Shown: positions 8,460 to 17,786 of the stretch, in pieces
Layout of the letters: every line of letters begins with the position of its first letter
How positions within the stretch are numbered: the stretch's first letter is position 1
Assembly (NCBI GenBank): GCA_015061775.1
Contig: SUVY01000003.1
Span: forward strand, 1 to 64,000
DNA: 64,000 bases
Origin: Lentisphaerota bacterium
Lineage (GTDB): Bacteria > Verrucomicrobiota > Lentisphaeria > Victivallales > Victivallaceae
Direction of reading: 5' to 3'
Position numbers and translations under genes: made by a program
Notes under the pieces: model-generated
Told to the model about the DNA's origin: nothing
The model's database searches: none
The model's input: the letters and a program-made list of their open reading frames with translations, nothing else

Positions 8460-9396
8460 AATTTATTCTCTCTTCTTCGATAACGAGCGGCTTGTTTTTG
8501 ACTTGAGTGTAAATAGCACCGATGTATTCACCGATGATTCCGATGAAAAAGAGCTGAACAGCACCGAGGAAAAACATACCGATAACCAGCGGAGCGAGAC
8601 CGAGGTTGAAGGTATCCCACCAGATGAGTTTGACGATAAGATATGCGATAGCGATAAGCACGCTGACCGCTCCGATAACAAATCCGGAAAAGATTGCCAG
8701 CCTCAACGGAAGTTTTGAGTGGTGCACAAAACCTGTCATCGCCATATCGTAAAGCGTGAAAAAGTTGTTTTTTGTGATGCCGTGTTTTCTTTCCGGCTGC
8801 TTGAAGGAGACTTCTGCTCTCCTGAAACCGATTTCAGAAATCAGTCCCCTGAGATAAGGATACGGCTCGTTGAATTTGCGTATGGCGTTCATAAAGTCGC
8901 GGTCATACAGTCCGTATCCGGTAAAACCGCTAATGATATCTTCGTTTGGAGAGGCTTTTTTGAGCATGTAATAATAGAGTTTTCTGATAGACTCCATTCC
9001 TTGACTGCATTCCGTTTTGTCTCTGACCGCGATAACGACCTTTGCGCCGTTTTCCCACTCCCTGATCAAATCAGCGATAAGTTCCGGAGGGTCTTGCAAA
9101 TCGGTACACATATTTATGACAGCATCGCCGTCGGCAGTTATAAAACCGTTGTACGGACTTCTGATATGTCCGAAGTTTGCCGCGTTGAAAATTGCTTTGA
9201 CCCTCTTGTCTTTTGCGGCGAGAGCGCGTATGACATCGCGTGTTCCATCGGTGGAACAGTTGTCTGAGAACAAAAATTCAAAGTCATATTGCGGAAAATT
9301 TTCCATAACTTTGCAGCAGCGCTCATAAAGTTCCGGAATATTATCCACTTCATTGTAGCAGCCGCCGGAAATAACTATGCGTTTTTTTTCATTCAT
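8452..9396 (-). CDS. GT2 glycosyltransferase with C-terminal TM helices (GtrB/DPM1-like)
   Basis: SGGCYNEVDNIPELYERC, MCTDLQDPPELI, SGFTGYGLYDRDFMNAIR, then two TM segments. Overlaps gtrA by 8 bp. Confidence 0.9.
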   Translation of the reverse strand: MNEKKRIVISGGCYNEVDNIPELYERCCKVMENFPQYDFEFLFSDNCSTDGTRDVIRALAAKDKRVKAIFNAANFGHIRSPYNGFITADGDAVINMCTDLQDPPELIADLIREWENGAKVVIAVRDKTECSQGMESIRKLYYYMLKKASPNEDIISGFTGYGLYDRDFMNAIRKFNEPYPYLRGLISEIGFRRAEVSFKQPERKHGITKNNFFTLYDMAMTGFVHHSKLPLRLAIFSGFVIGAVSVLIAIAYLIVKLIWWDTFNLGLAPLVIGMFFLGAVQLFFIGIIGEYIGAIYTQVKNKPLVIEEERINFD

Positions 9397-9399
9397 GAT

Positions 9400-10305
9400 T
9401 TATGCCTGTCCTGAGTTTTGTAAAATAGCCGCGGTTTCAGACAAAAGAGTCTCAATAGAGGTATATCGCGGAGTATAATCTATAATGTTTTGCAGTTTAT
9501 CCGATGCGGAATAATACACATCGGCATTTCCGTTTGGTGAGCAGCAAATATCCGGCGTGTACTCAACTTTCAAGCCGAATTTTTCGGTAAAGTGGCTTAT
9601 GATTTGACTTTTCCTGACCATTTCCGCGCTGCGGACGTCTGCTGCTGTATTTATATCTGATTCTGACGAGCGCAAAATTATCTGAGCCAAATCTTCCGGT
9701 GCCGGGAAATCTCTTGCGATATCGTGCGGAGAGGTCACAAAAGTCGTATCATTTTTTATCGCCGATACCATATCGGTCATAAAGTAACCGGAGTCAAGTT
9801 TTATGTGGCGCGAAAAGAAGGAAAATATCCTTAAATCGAGAATCCTGAGGGAACTCATACTGCGGTGTTTAGCTTCGGCATATATTTTTGAAACAGAGTA
9901 ATAATCTTTGACCTGTATGTTATTGGGATATATTACTCTCGAACTGTTCTCTGTGGACGGATAACCGCTGTCGCGATCGAATACAGCTCCGCTCGAAAAA
10001 TGGATATACCTTGCCTCAGGAGAGCATCGCTTTATGGACTCTAAGGCAAGGTTGTCGAATTCTTCAAGCACAGAAAACCAAAGAGACGGATCATTCCTCA
10101 CAATATTGGGAGTGCCCGCGCCGATGCAGTTTATCAGTATATCACAAGGCGTCCGTGACAGTTGAGAAAAATCGCTTTCGATGCGGGCGTCCAATCCCTT
10201 GAGTTTTTCTGTATTTCTTGCAAACAAAGTCAAATCATGTTCCGAAAAGAACGGAATGATCGCGCTTGCTATATGCGAAGTTGCACCGCAGATAACAATT
10301 CTCAT
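9400..10305 (-). CDS. NAD(P)-dependent sugar epimerase/reductase (SDR)
   Basis: MRIVICGATSHIASAIIPFF Rossmann start, HFSSGAVF, YSVSKIYAEAKH (YxxxK). Confidence 0.75.
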   Translation of the reverse strand: MRIVICGATSHIASAIIPFFSEHDLTLFARNTEKLKGLDARIESDFSQLSRTPCDILINCIGAGTPNIVRNDPSLWFSVLEEFDNLALESIKRCSPEARYIHFSSGAVFDRDSGYPSTENSSRVIYPNNIQVKDYYSVSKIYAEAKHRSMSSLRILDLRIFSFFSRHIKLDSGYFMTDMVSAIKNDTTFVTSPHDIARDFPAPEDLAQIILRSSESDINTAADVRSAEMVRKSQIISHFTEKFGLKVEYTPDICCSPNGNADVYYSASDKLQNIIDYTPRYTSIETLLSETAAILQNSGQA

Positions 10306-10309
10306 AAAG

Positions 10310-11374
10310 TTACTTTCTGATCATGTCATTCTCGGTGAAAATTTCGTCCATCGGTACCGGAAGTTCCTTTGAATATGTGGGAACGATGTATTTGTCGATG
10401 AACGGACGGCTCTCAGCGATAAGACATGTGTTGACGTGTTTTCCGAACCACTTGATGTTCATTCCTCGATCGATGATGTCCTTGAGAGGCTCTTCAAAAA
10501 CATTTCCGATAGAGACATGGATGTAGGGACACGGCATAACGTCTCCATATTTGGTGACGGAGATCATACGTTTCATTGCGATACATCCGAGGTCGAGACC
10601 GTAAGACGGAGTGAGGTGAGTGAACACATCATACTTTTTCTCGAGCACGTTCCGCATATAATCCATATCCTCTTTTGTGACGAGCATATCAAATTTGCCT
10701 TCCCATGAACCGACCGGTTTGGCGTAGGTGACAAATGTTCCGACTCCTTTTGATTTTGCGAATTCGAGGTATTCGATGAATTCTTCTGAGTGGATTCTCT
10801 GATGGGTGACGACAGTTGAGAGGATGATGTTCAATCCGGCTTTCTGGCAGGCGTCAATGGCGCGCATAGCTCTTTCGTGACTTCCGGCGCGGCGGCGGAA
10901 TTCATCATGTTCCTGCGCATCAAGGCTGTCGAGACTCAACTGGATTTTGTCAACGCCGATGCTCTTGAGGTGGCGTGCTTTCTCATCATCGAGAAGCCAT
11001 CCGTTGGAGTCGCTTACAATGTAGAAACGGCTGGGGTCGATTGCTTCGACAAGTTTGTCGAAATCAGGGAAAACCAGCGGCTCACCTCCGGTGATGACGA
11101 AGTTGGCGAGTCCCAGCTCATCTGCCTGACGGCAGAAATCGCGCACATCGTCAAGGGTGAATGTACGTCCTTCCTTTTTTCCCTGGAAACGTTTTACCGA
11201 GCAGTGCTGGCAGCGGAGATTGCAGGTATAGTCGTATTGAAACTGGATGATGGCTATGCTTTCACCGCGTTTGACTTTTTCCTCAAAGTTCATGACCTTT
11301 TCATAAACGCGGGGTTTCTGCTCTTTGAGATAGTTGCGTCTTGATTGTTCGACGCTATTGAGTTCGTTGCTCAT
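10310..11374 (-). CDS. Radical SAM protein
   Basis: YDYTCNLRCQHCSVKRF (CxxxCxxC), FVITGGEPLVFPDF, IQLSLDSLDAQEHDEFRRRAGS. Downstream Cys segment LDLGCIAMKRMISVTKYGDVMPCPYIHVSIGNV. Confidence 0.9.
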   Translation of the reverse strand: MSNELNSVEQSRRNYLKEQKPRVYEKVMNFEEKVKRGESIAIIQFQYDYTCNLRCQHCSVKRFQGKKEGRTFTLDDVRDFCRQADELGLANFVITGGEPLVFPDFDKLVEAIDPSRFYIVSDSNGWLLDDEKARHLKSIGVDKIQLSLDSLDAQEHDEFRRRAGSHERAMRAIDACQKAGLNIILSTVVTHQRIHSEEFIEYLEFAKSKGVGTFVTYAKPVGSWEGKFDMLVTKEDMDYMRNVLEKKYDVFTHLTPSYGLDLGCIAMKRMISVTKYGDVMPCPYIHVSIGNVFEEPLKDIIDRGMNIKWFGKHVNTCLIAESRPFIDKYIVPTYSKELPVPMDEIFTENDMIRK

Positions 11375-11376
11375 GA

Positions 11377-11874
11377 TTAGAGTCCTTTCTTGAAATATTT
11401 TCTGTAATAATTATGATATATCAGTAAATCATCCGGAGCTTGAGCGAACCAACGGAATTGCCCGGCTGAGGGCTTTCCCTGTTTTGAGTGCAGCTCATTT
11501 GGCGGAAGTGATGTCAATGTTGTTTCATACAGGAAAGAGATGAAGTGAGATCGTTCTTTGAGTTCCGGAAAAATAAACTCTTTTACTTCAATGGGAGTAT
11601 CAGAAAAAACAGCGGTACATGATAACTCTTTTTCTACCGTTTTTTGTAATCTCTGCTGGATGGTTTCCTGTACCCGGATAATGCTTCCCGGGATGTGCCA
11701 TCCTCCTCCGAGATCATCTCTCCAAGTGAGCAGAATATTTTCCGAATCATCTTTTATAAGCAGATCGACATTGACCATTGGAGTCAGGGTCGTGACAAAA
11801 CTGAAAACCTCTTCCGGCAGTCCTTTTCGCGGATCGGAGATATGCTTTTTTATGGAAGATATCGCTGATTTCAT
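11377..11874 (-). CDS. NUDIX hydrolase (GDP-mannose mannosyl hydrolase-like)
   Basis: LLTWRDDLGGGWHIPGSIIRVQETIQQRLQKTVEKEL, a Nudix-box-like region in the Gmm style; partly divergent from the consensus. Confidence 0.7.
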   Translation of the reverse strand: MKSAISSIKKHISDPRKGLPEEVFSFVTTLTPMVNVDLLIKDDSENILLTWRDDLGGGWHIPGSIIRVQETIQQRLQKTVEKELSCTAVFSDTPIEVKEFIFPELKERSHFISFLYETTLTSLPPNELHSKQGKPSAGQFRWFAQAPDDLLIYHNYYRKYFKKGL

Positions 11875-13001
11875 AATAACTCAACCCCATCTTCCCGCAG
11901 TATTGCGACGTCAAATTTGTTTTTGAATTTTTCTTTTACGGTGTTTGCCACTTCGTCAGAGTATCCCCCGCAGGAGATGATCACAGCGTCAGCGTCAGTC
12001 TTTGAGAGTTCTTCAGGGGATACAATAGGAATATGTGTAACGAAGGTGAAATGTCCCTGTTTGTCCGGAGACGAATCAACAACAAAACAAATTTCCTTTT
12101 CTGACAGATTTGCTAAAGCGAGAGTCGTTAAAGCCTGATGACCTGCTCCCCACCAGATGGTTTTACGGTGGCGTGATATAAAATGTTTGAGATCTGCAGT
12201 TATTTTTTCTCCGCGTCCAGCAAAGCCTCTGAGGTTGGGATTGGGTCTTTTGATGACTTCTGCTGAAATGATATAGTTGTGCCAAACACAGCAAATGTTT
12301 TTTACATCGAATCCGTTGAGTTCAAGGGTGTTTTTCAGAGACTGTTCTGTGAAATAACAGATGTGTTCGGTACTGAATTCTGTTATAAGGCAGTTTTTCT
12401 GTATCATATCAAAGTTGGGAACTTCGACGATACCGGCTGCCCCCTCTTTAAGGTTGTTTCTGACGCCTCTGAGGAAAGCGGGAATATCCGGAATATGCTC
12501 AAGATAATTCAAGATGAAAAATCCGTCATATAGTTTGTTTGAAATTTTTTCATCACCGTTTTCAAAATATCCGCGGACAGCACTTAGCTTTTTGGCATGA
12601 CAGGCTTGCACATTGGTATCGCTGTATTCATAACCTGTGACGCTTGCTCCGGCATGCTGCATTATTTCGAGATACTCACCTTTTCCGCACCCGGCCTCGA
12701 AGATATCTTTGCCTGCAAGACCGTATTTTGCCAGGAACGAAGAGAATTGTTCAAGGCGGAATTTTCTCATTTCCGCCGACACGCCGGATGCTCTGATGAC
12801 CTCTTTGAAGTAATTTACCGGGGCAAGATCGTGCTGAACAACTCCGCATCCTGAGCAGCAGTACAGCGCAAGGTCAACGGGTTTGTCTGCAGCGAGCTCC
12901 TTCTGAGTTGAAGGCATAAACTGCGCCGCTGCTGGAACATTTTTCAATTCCAGCAGTTTTTCACTCAGGGGTGCTTTACAAATCCGGCAAACTTTTTTCA
13001 T
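11871..13001 (-). CDS. SAM-dependent sugar C-methyltransferase (Methyltransf_13/14-type architecture)
   Basis: N-terminal Cys-rich CRICKAPLSEKLLELKNVPAAAQFMPS, KDIFEAGCGKGEYLEIMQHAGASVTGYEYS, C-terminal IWWGAGHQALTTLALANLSEKEI. Confidence 0.82.
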   Translation of the reverse strand: MKKVCRICKAPLSEKLLELKNVPAAAQFMPSTQKELAADKPVDLALYCCSGCGVVQHDLAPVNYFKEVIRASGVSAEMRKFRLEQFSSFLAKYGLAGKDIFEAGCGKGEYLEIMQHAGASVTGYEYSDTNVQACHAKKLSAVRGYFENGDEKISNKLYDGFFILNYLEHIPDIPAFLRGVRNNLKEGAAGIVEVPNFDMIQKNCLITEFSTEHICYFTEQSLKNTLELNGFDVKNICCVWHNYIISAEVIKRPNPNLRGFAGRGEKITADLKHFISRHRKTIWWGAGHQALTTLALANLSEKEICFVVDSSPDKQGHFTFVTHIPIVSPEELSKTDADAVIISCGGYSDEVANTVKEKFKNKFDVAILREDGVELL

Positions 13002-13005
13002 AGTA

Positions 13006-14790
13006 TCAAAATTTCATGTTTTGGGCAAATTCATCTTCCGGAAGGAACGGCGCAAGGTTTTCCATCGGCAGGGAAACCATACTTCCGTCAGGAAGAGCTT
13101 TTGAACTCAGATGCGGAGCAGTTCCTACATTCTGATCGAGGATAACTTCGCAAAGTACCGTTCCCGGAGTATCAAGTACACTCTGTATCTGCTCCGCCAG
13201 ATTTTGGGGAGATGATATTTTTTTATATCTCAAGTCAAATCCATAACAGAGTCTTTCAAAATCCGGAATAGACATTCCGCTGTCCGGATCACAGGCAACA
13301 AAATTGCCGTTGAACCGACCTCTCTGCATATTGCGGATCGATCCGTATCCGTTGTTGTTGAGAACAAATAGTTTTATCGGAAGATCGAGGCGTTTAAGCG
13401 TTTGCAGTTCCTGTATGTTGTGCATCATTCCACCGTCGCCGATAATTCCGATTGTGCGTTTTTTGCCGTGGGCGATACATCCTCCGATGAGAGCAGGCAG
13501 ACCAAAACCCATTGAACCGAGTCCGGGAGTGTTATGTATCCTTACACCTTTTTTCACCGGAACCGCCTGCATGGTGACTTCGGCGCAAGCTCCGGAACTT
13601 CCGGGGATCAGCAGGTCGCCATTTTCGAGACACCTGCCGACCGTATCAACCAGCTGATACAAGTTGACCATCTCTCTTTTTGAATCGAGCAGCTCTGCCG
13701 ACACGGGCGGATAACGTTTTATCCACTCTTTGCAGCGGTCAAGGAACTCTTTGCTGTTCAGCGGACAAGATGCCTTTTCGAGCATCGCGTCAATGAATTT
13801 TCCGGCGTCGAGGGCAAAACCCTTCAGGCACGGAGTATCGAGTTTTTCAAATTCACTCCGGTCGATATCGACCATGAATTTTTTAGCGTTGGGAGCGAAA
13901 TGAGGAGCGTTGAAGCCAGTTTGACAGAGGTCAAGTCTGGTTCCAAGTATAAGCAGCACATCGCAGGTCTGCTGGGCGAAATTTGCTCCGCGTTGGCCAA
14001 TGATGCCGGGGCGTCCGATGTAGAGCGGATGGTCTTCTTCCATAAAATCGGCAGCTTTCCAGCTGAGTGCGGTAGGAAGTTGCAGTTTTTCAACGAGAGC
14101 AAGGAATTTTTCGATGGCATTACATGCCCTGATACCGTTTCCCGCATAGACCAGCGGACGTTTGGCGTTTTTCAGAGCTTCCAGCACTTCACCTGCCGCC
14201 GCAGAGCAGTCCGGCTCATCCTGTATTTCCGGAACAAATCCATCAAGCAGTTCGGGATCGATAGTCGCGCCCTGAACATCGAGCGGGATGTCCAGCCATA
14301 CCGGACCGCGTCTGCCGTTGGTTGCGATCCATAGAGCCTTTTCCAGTTCGTAACGCACTTTTTCCGGAGAGGTTATGCAAACAGAATACTTTGTCACCGG
14401 TTTGGCGATAGAGGCAGTATCGACTTCCTGAATACCCATCTGCCGCACGTGAAAGTCGTGCATAAGTTCAGTTGTTTTAGCCTGACCTGACAGAACGAGC
14501 ATCGGAGTTGAGTCGATCCATGCTCCTGCGACGCCGGTAACAGCATTTGTACTGCCGGGACCTGCGGTTACGAGAGTTACTCCGAGACTGTTTCGGTTCT
14601 GGGCGTAAGCTTCTGCTGCGATTGCCGCAGCTTGTTCATGCAGACAGCAGACATAGTCGATCTTCTCAGATTTTCCGAGAGAGTCAACGAGGTGCATACA
14701 TCCTCCGCCGGGGAGCATGAATACTGTATCGACGGCGTATTTATCCGCAAGAACTTCAAATATATAGTCTGAAACTTTTATCTGACTCAT
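13006..14790 (-). CDS. ThDP-dependent, acetolactate-synthase-like enzyme
   Basis: 594 aa; MLPGGGCMHLVDSLGK, GPGSTNAVTGVAGAW, GSMGFGLPALIGGCIAHGKKRTIGIIGDGGMMHNIQELQTLKR...LNNNGYGSIRNMQ (ThDP-binding GDG...NN motif). Confidence 0.9.
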   Translation of the reverse strand: MSQIKVSDYIFEVLADKYAVDTVFMLPGGGCMHLVDSLGKSEKIDYVCCLHEQAAAIAAEAYAQNRNSLGVTLVTAGPGSTNAVTGVAGAWIDSTPMLVLSGQAKTTELMHDFHVRQMGIQEVDTASIAKPVTKYSVCITSPEKVRYELEKALWIATNGRRGPVWLDIPLDVQGATIDPELLDGFVPEIQDEPDCSAAAGEVLEALKNAKRPLVYAGNGIRACNAIEKFLALVEKLQLPTALSWKAADFMEEDHPLYIGRPGIIGQRGANFAQQTCDVLLILGTRLDLCQTGFNAPHFAPNAKKFMVDIDRSEFEKLDTPCLKGFALDAGKFIDAMLEKASCPLNSKEFLDRCKEWIKRYPPVSAELLDSKREMVNLYQLVDTVGRCLENGDLLIPGSSGACAEVTMQAVPVKKGVRIHNTPGLGSMGFGLPALIGGCIAHGKKRTIGIIGDGGMMHNIQELQTLKRLDLPIKLFVLNNNGYGSIRNMQRGRFNGNFVACDPDSGMSIPDFERLCYGFDLRYKKISSPQNLAEQIQSVLDTPGTVLCEVILDQNVGTAPHLSSKALPDGSMVSLPMENLAPFLPEDEFAQNMKF

Positions 14791-14802
14791 TTTCTGTGTC
14801 CT

Positions 14803-16377
14803 TCACTTTATAGCTTTTCCGCCGTCTTTCAGCCATTCGGAGTAAAAAGTCATATAGGTTTTCCGCTGTTCGACAGGCTGGATATTTTCGTCTGCATAGA
14901 AGGAGTCGTTTTTGTAGTGAGTTGTCGAAATCTCTTCCATCACAGCGCCCGTGGAACTGCTGAATGAGTGAGCAACTCCTCTTTCGACGACGATGAGGTC
15001 GCCGGTGTTGCATGTTTTCTTTACTCCGTCAAGCTCAATATCGAGAGTTCCGTAGAGCACATGGAAAGTCTCTTCTTTCTGCTTGTGAGTATGGCATGGA
15101 TTATACTGCCCCGGAAGCAGAGCGATGATTTTTTTGCAGTACTCTCTGTTTACGCAAGTGATTATCGCGCATCCGCACTCGTGGAATTTGTCAATTCCGT
15201 AGTGGTGAGAGAGTTCAAGGTTCATCCGGTTCATCAGAGGAACGGCGGACTTGGTCAGCAAATCACCGAGTTCGCGGATGATTTCCAGAACGGCAGAACG
15301 GCAGTTTGTGGTTATGGTGTTGCTCCATTTGACCGGAGCTCCGGGAGCCATATCCTCATTTGCGGTAATCGAGAGATATTTGGATAGATCATTTGCCCTG
15401 AGCTGACCATCTGTTCCCGGAATAGCGAAGAACAGATTGTCTGCAGAGATTTTTTCGCCTTTTTTGACGGCATTTTTTACGAAAACACCGCGTTTAAGTC
15501 CCTGGAGATCACTTTTTTCTTTGTCGGATATTCCGCGTCTGCAACCAGATACTCCACACATGACTTTTGCTTTTGCGGCAGCTGAAAGCCACTTCTCGGT
15601 CTGATCCGGAGTTGAACTGTATGCGTTGATTTTATATTCTTCTGTCGGCAGCGCGACATGGCGTTCAAGTATGGCTGCACCTTTGGCTACTGCGATGGTA
15701 ACGGCGGTAAGATTATCGGGATCTTCGTGGGTGGAAAAACCGACAGTTATTCCGGGATATGCGGATTTGAAATAATCTATCTGGTTCATTTCCAGAGTTT
15801 CGTCTGCAGTTGGATATTCTCCGACGCAGTGCATAAGAGCAAACGGGATTTGCCGGTGTTCAAAGAATGAGACAACATTGCAGATATCGTCGAGTTCAGC
15901 ACCCGCTGTGGAAATTATTACCGGAAGTCCTGCCGCTGCGGCTTTTTCCAACAGCGGCCAATCGGTAAAGGAGCAGCTGGCGATTTTAAGGAAATCGAAT
16001 TTGTGTTTCACCACTCGGTCAACCGATACCTCATCAAACGGAGTGCAGGCAGTAAGCAATCCGCACTCATCAGCATACTCTTTCATCGCAACGAAAGCCT
16101 CTTCGGGGAGGGCTGTTTCGGAAAAACGCTTGATGTATTTTAGATCAAACCGCTCTTTGTACTCAGGATGGATGAACGTCGGAATATCCCGGTATTGAAA
16201 TTTTATGGCGCATTTGAATTGCGGAAATTTTTTTGCTATTTCAGCATACGCCCGGATAAGTTTTTTCCCGTGTTCGACATCTCCGAAATGGTTGTTAGCC
16301 ATTTCAAAAATGATCAGATTTTCAAATATATCGTTAAAGTTGCTCATAACAGTTCCTCCTGCATAAACGACAAGCAA
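14803..16377 (-). CDS. NeuB-family sugar acid synthase with SAF domain and C-terminal cupin
   Basis: NeuB motifs IFEMANNHFGDVEHGKKLI, KFQYRD, TACTPFDEVSVDRV, VGFSTHEDPDNL; SAF-like KRGVFVKNAVKKGEKISADNLFFAIPG; cupin PCHTHKQKEETFHVLYGTLDIELDG. Confidence 0.87.
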   Translation of the reverse strand: MLVVYAGGTVMSNFNDIFENLIIFEMANNHFGDVEHGKKLIRAYAEIAKKFPQFKCAIKFQYRDIPTFIHPEYKERFDLKYIKRFSETALPEEAFVAMKEYADECGLLTACTPFDEVSVDRVVKHKFDFLKIASCSFTDWPLLEKAAAAGLPVIISTAGAELDDICNVVSFFEHRQIPFALMHCVGEYPTADETLEMNQIDYFKSAYPGITVGFSTHEDPDNLTAVTIAVAKGAAILERHVALPTEEYKINAYSSTPDQTEKWLSAAAKAKVMCGVSGCRRGISDKEKSDLQGLKRGVFVKNAVKKGEKISADNLFFAIPGTDGQLRANDLSKYLSITANEDMAPGAPVKWSNTITTNCRSAVLEIIRELGDLLTKSAVPLMNRMNLELSHHYGIDKFHECGCAIITCVNREYCKKIIALLPGQYNPCHTHKQKEETFHVLYGTLDIELDGVKKTCNTGDLIVVERGVAHSFSSSTGAVMEEISTTHYKNDSFYADENIQPVEQRKTYMTFYSEWLKDGGKAIK

Positions 16378-16454
16378 TAATCTTACCGATGATAATATAG
16401 CTCAGAGTAGGACGTATTGCAAATTTTAACGGCTATTTTAATGTGTTTTTGTAT

Positions 16455-17786
16455 TCAGGAACAGAACTCTCTTATTTTTGATATCATGTAGTTGATTTTT
16501 TCTTTGCTCATTCCGGGATAGAGACCTATCCACAGGGAGTCGTTCATGATTTTGTCGGTGTTGGTCAATTCTCCGTAAACACGGTAATCGACTCCTTCGG
16601 TGAGGTGGTCGAAACAGGGGTGTTTCAAAATGTTTCCGGCGAAGAGGTTGCGGGTCTGGATGAGGTTGTTTTCCAGATACTCCGCGAGATCGTTGCGGCT
16701 GAATTTTGCATTGCCGCTCAGCGTTATCAGAAAGCCGAACCAGGAGGGATCGCTCTCAGGATACTTTTCAAACAGCGTTATGCTCTTCAGGTCTTTCAAG
16801 CCGTCGTAAAGGTATTGGAAGTTCTCTTTGCGCTTTTCCACAAAGCCCGGAAACTTTTCCAGCTGGGCACAGCCGATCGCCGCCTGCATATCGCTGATTT
16901 TGAGGTTGTATCCGAAGTGGCTGTAAACGTACTTATGGTCATAGCCCACCGGAAGTTTTCCGAACTGCCGCGTGAAACGGCATCCGCAGGTGTTATCGAC
17001 TCCGGACTCGCACCAGCAGTCCCGTCCCCAGTCGCGGATTGAGAGCGCGATTTTTTTCAGCAGCGGGTCATCGGTGTAAACCGCTCCTCCTTCGCCCATG
17101 GTCATGTGGTGCGGAGGATAGAAACTTGACGTGCCGATATCTCCCCAGGTTCCGGTGAATTTGCCATCATATTTCGAGCCGAGCGCATCGCAGTTGTCTT
17201 CGATGAGCCAGAGATTGTGACGGGAGCAGAACTCCTTGACTTTTTTGATATTGAAGGGGTTTCCGAGTGTGTGCGCGATCATCACGGCTTTGGTTTTTTC
17301 CGAGTAAGCTTCTTCGAGCATCGAGCAGTCGATGTTTGCTGTTCCAAGTTCGACATCGACAAATACCGGAACCGCTCCGTACTGCACTACCGGAGCAATC
17401 GTAGTCGGAAATCCGCATGCGACGGTGATAACTTCGTCTCCCCGTTTGATTTGCCGCTCTTTGAGCAGAGGAGAGGTGAGTGTCGCAAAGGCGAGCAGGT
17501 TAGCCGAACTTCCGGAGTTGACCAGCAGCGCGAACCGCACTCCGAGATAGGCGGCGAGTTTGGTTTCAAACTCTTTGGAGTATCTTCCGTAAGTGAGCCA
17601 GAATTCAAGACTTGAGTCTATGAGGTTGACCAGCTCTTTTTCATCGAAAACCCTTCCGGCGTAGTTGACGCGGGATTTGCCCGGAACGAATGGCTGTTCC
17701 TGCTGGGTACGGTGCACCAGATCGTAATATTCCACGACTTTGCTGATGATTTCGTCGCGGAGAGCATCTTTTTTCATATTGTCCAT
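16455..17786 (-). CDS. rfbH: DegT/DnrJ/EryC1 family, CDP-4-keto-6-deoxyglucose 3-dehydrase
   Basis: MDNMKKDALRDEIISKVVEYYDLVH start; FALLVNSGSSANLLAFATL, GDEVITVACGFPTTIAPVVQYGAVPVFVDVEL, DNCDALGSKYDGKFTGTWGDIGTSSFYPPHHMTMGEGGAVYT. H replaces the PLP Lys, as in this family. Track ORF starts at 17876; 17786 is the likelier start. Confidence 0.92.
   Translation of the reverse strand: MDNMKKDALRDEIISKVVEYYDLVHRTQQEQPFVPGKSRVNYAGRVFDEKELVNLIDSSLEFWLTYGRYSKEFETKLAAYLGVRFALLVNSGSSANLLAFATLTSPLLKERQIKRGDEVITVACGFPTTIAPVVQYGAVPVFVDVELGTANIDCSMLEEAYSEKTKAVMIAHTLGNPFNIKKVKEFCSRHNLWLIEDNCDALGSKYDGKFTGTWGDIGTSSFYPPHHMTMGEGGAVYTDDPLLKKIALSIRDWGRDCWCESGVDNTCGCRFTRQFGKLPVGYDHKYVYSHFGYNLKISDMQAAIGCAQLEKFPGFVEKRKENFQYLYDGLKDLKSITLFEKYPESDPSWFGFLITLSGNAKFSRNDLAEYLENNLIQTRNLFAGNILKHPCFDHLTEGVDYRVYGELTNTDKIMNDSLWIGLYPGMSKEKINYMISKIREFCS

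Noticed and set aside
16455-16466. Possible truncation of rfbH
   Set aside because: The ORF ends normally, and only the annotated N-terminal extension (17787-17876) is doubtful; core family motifs are intact.
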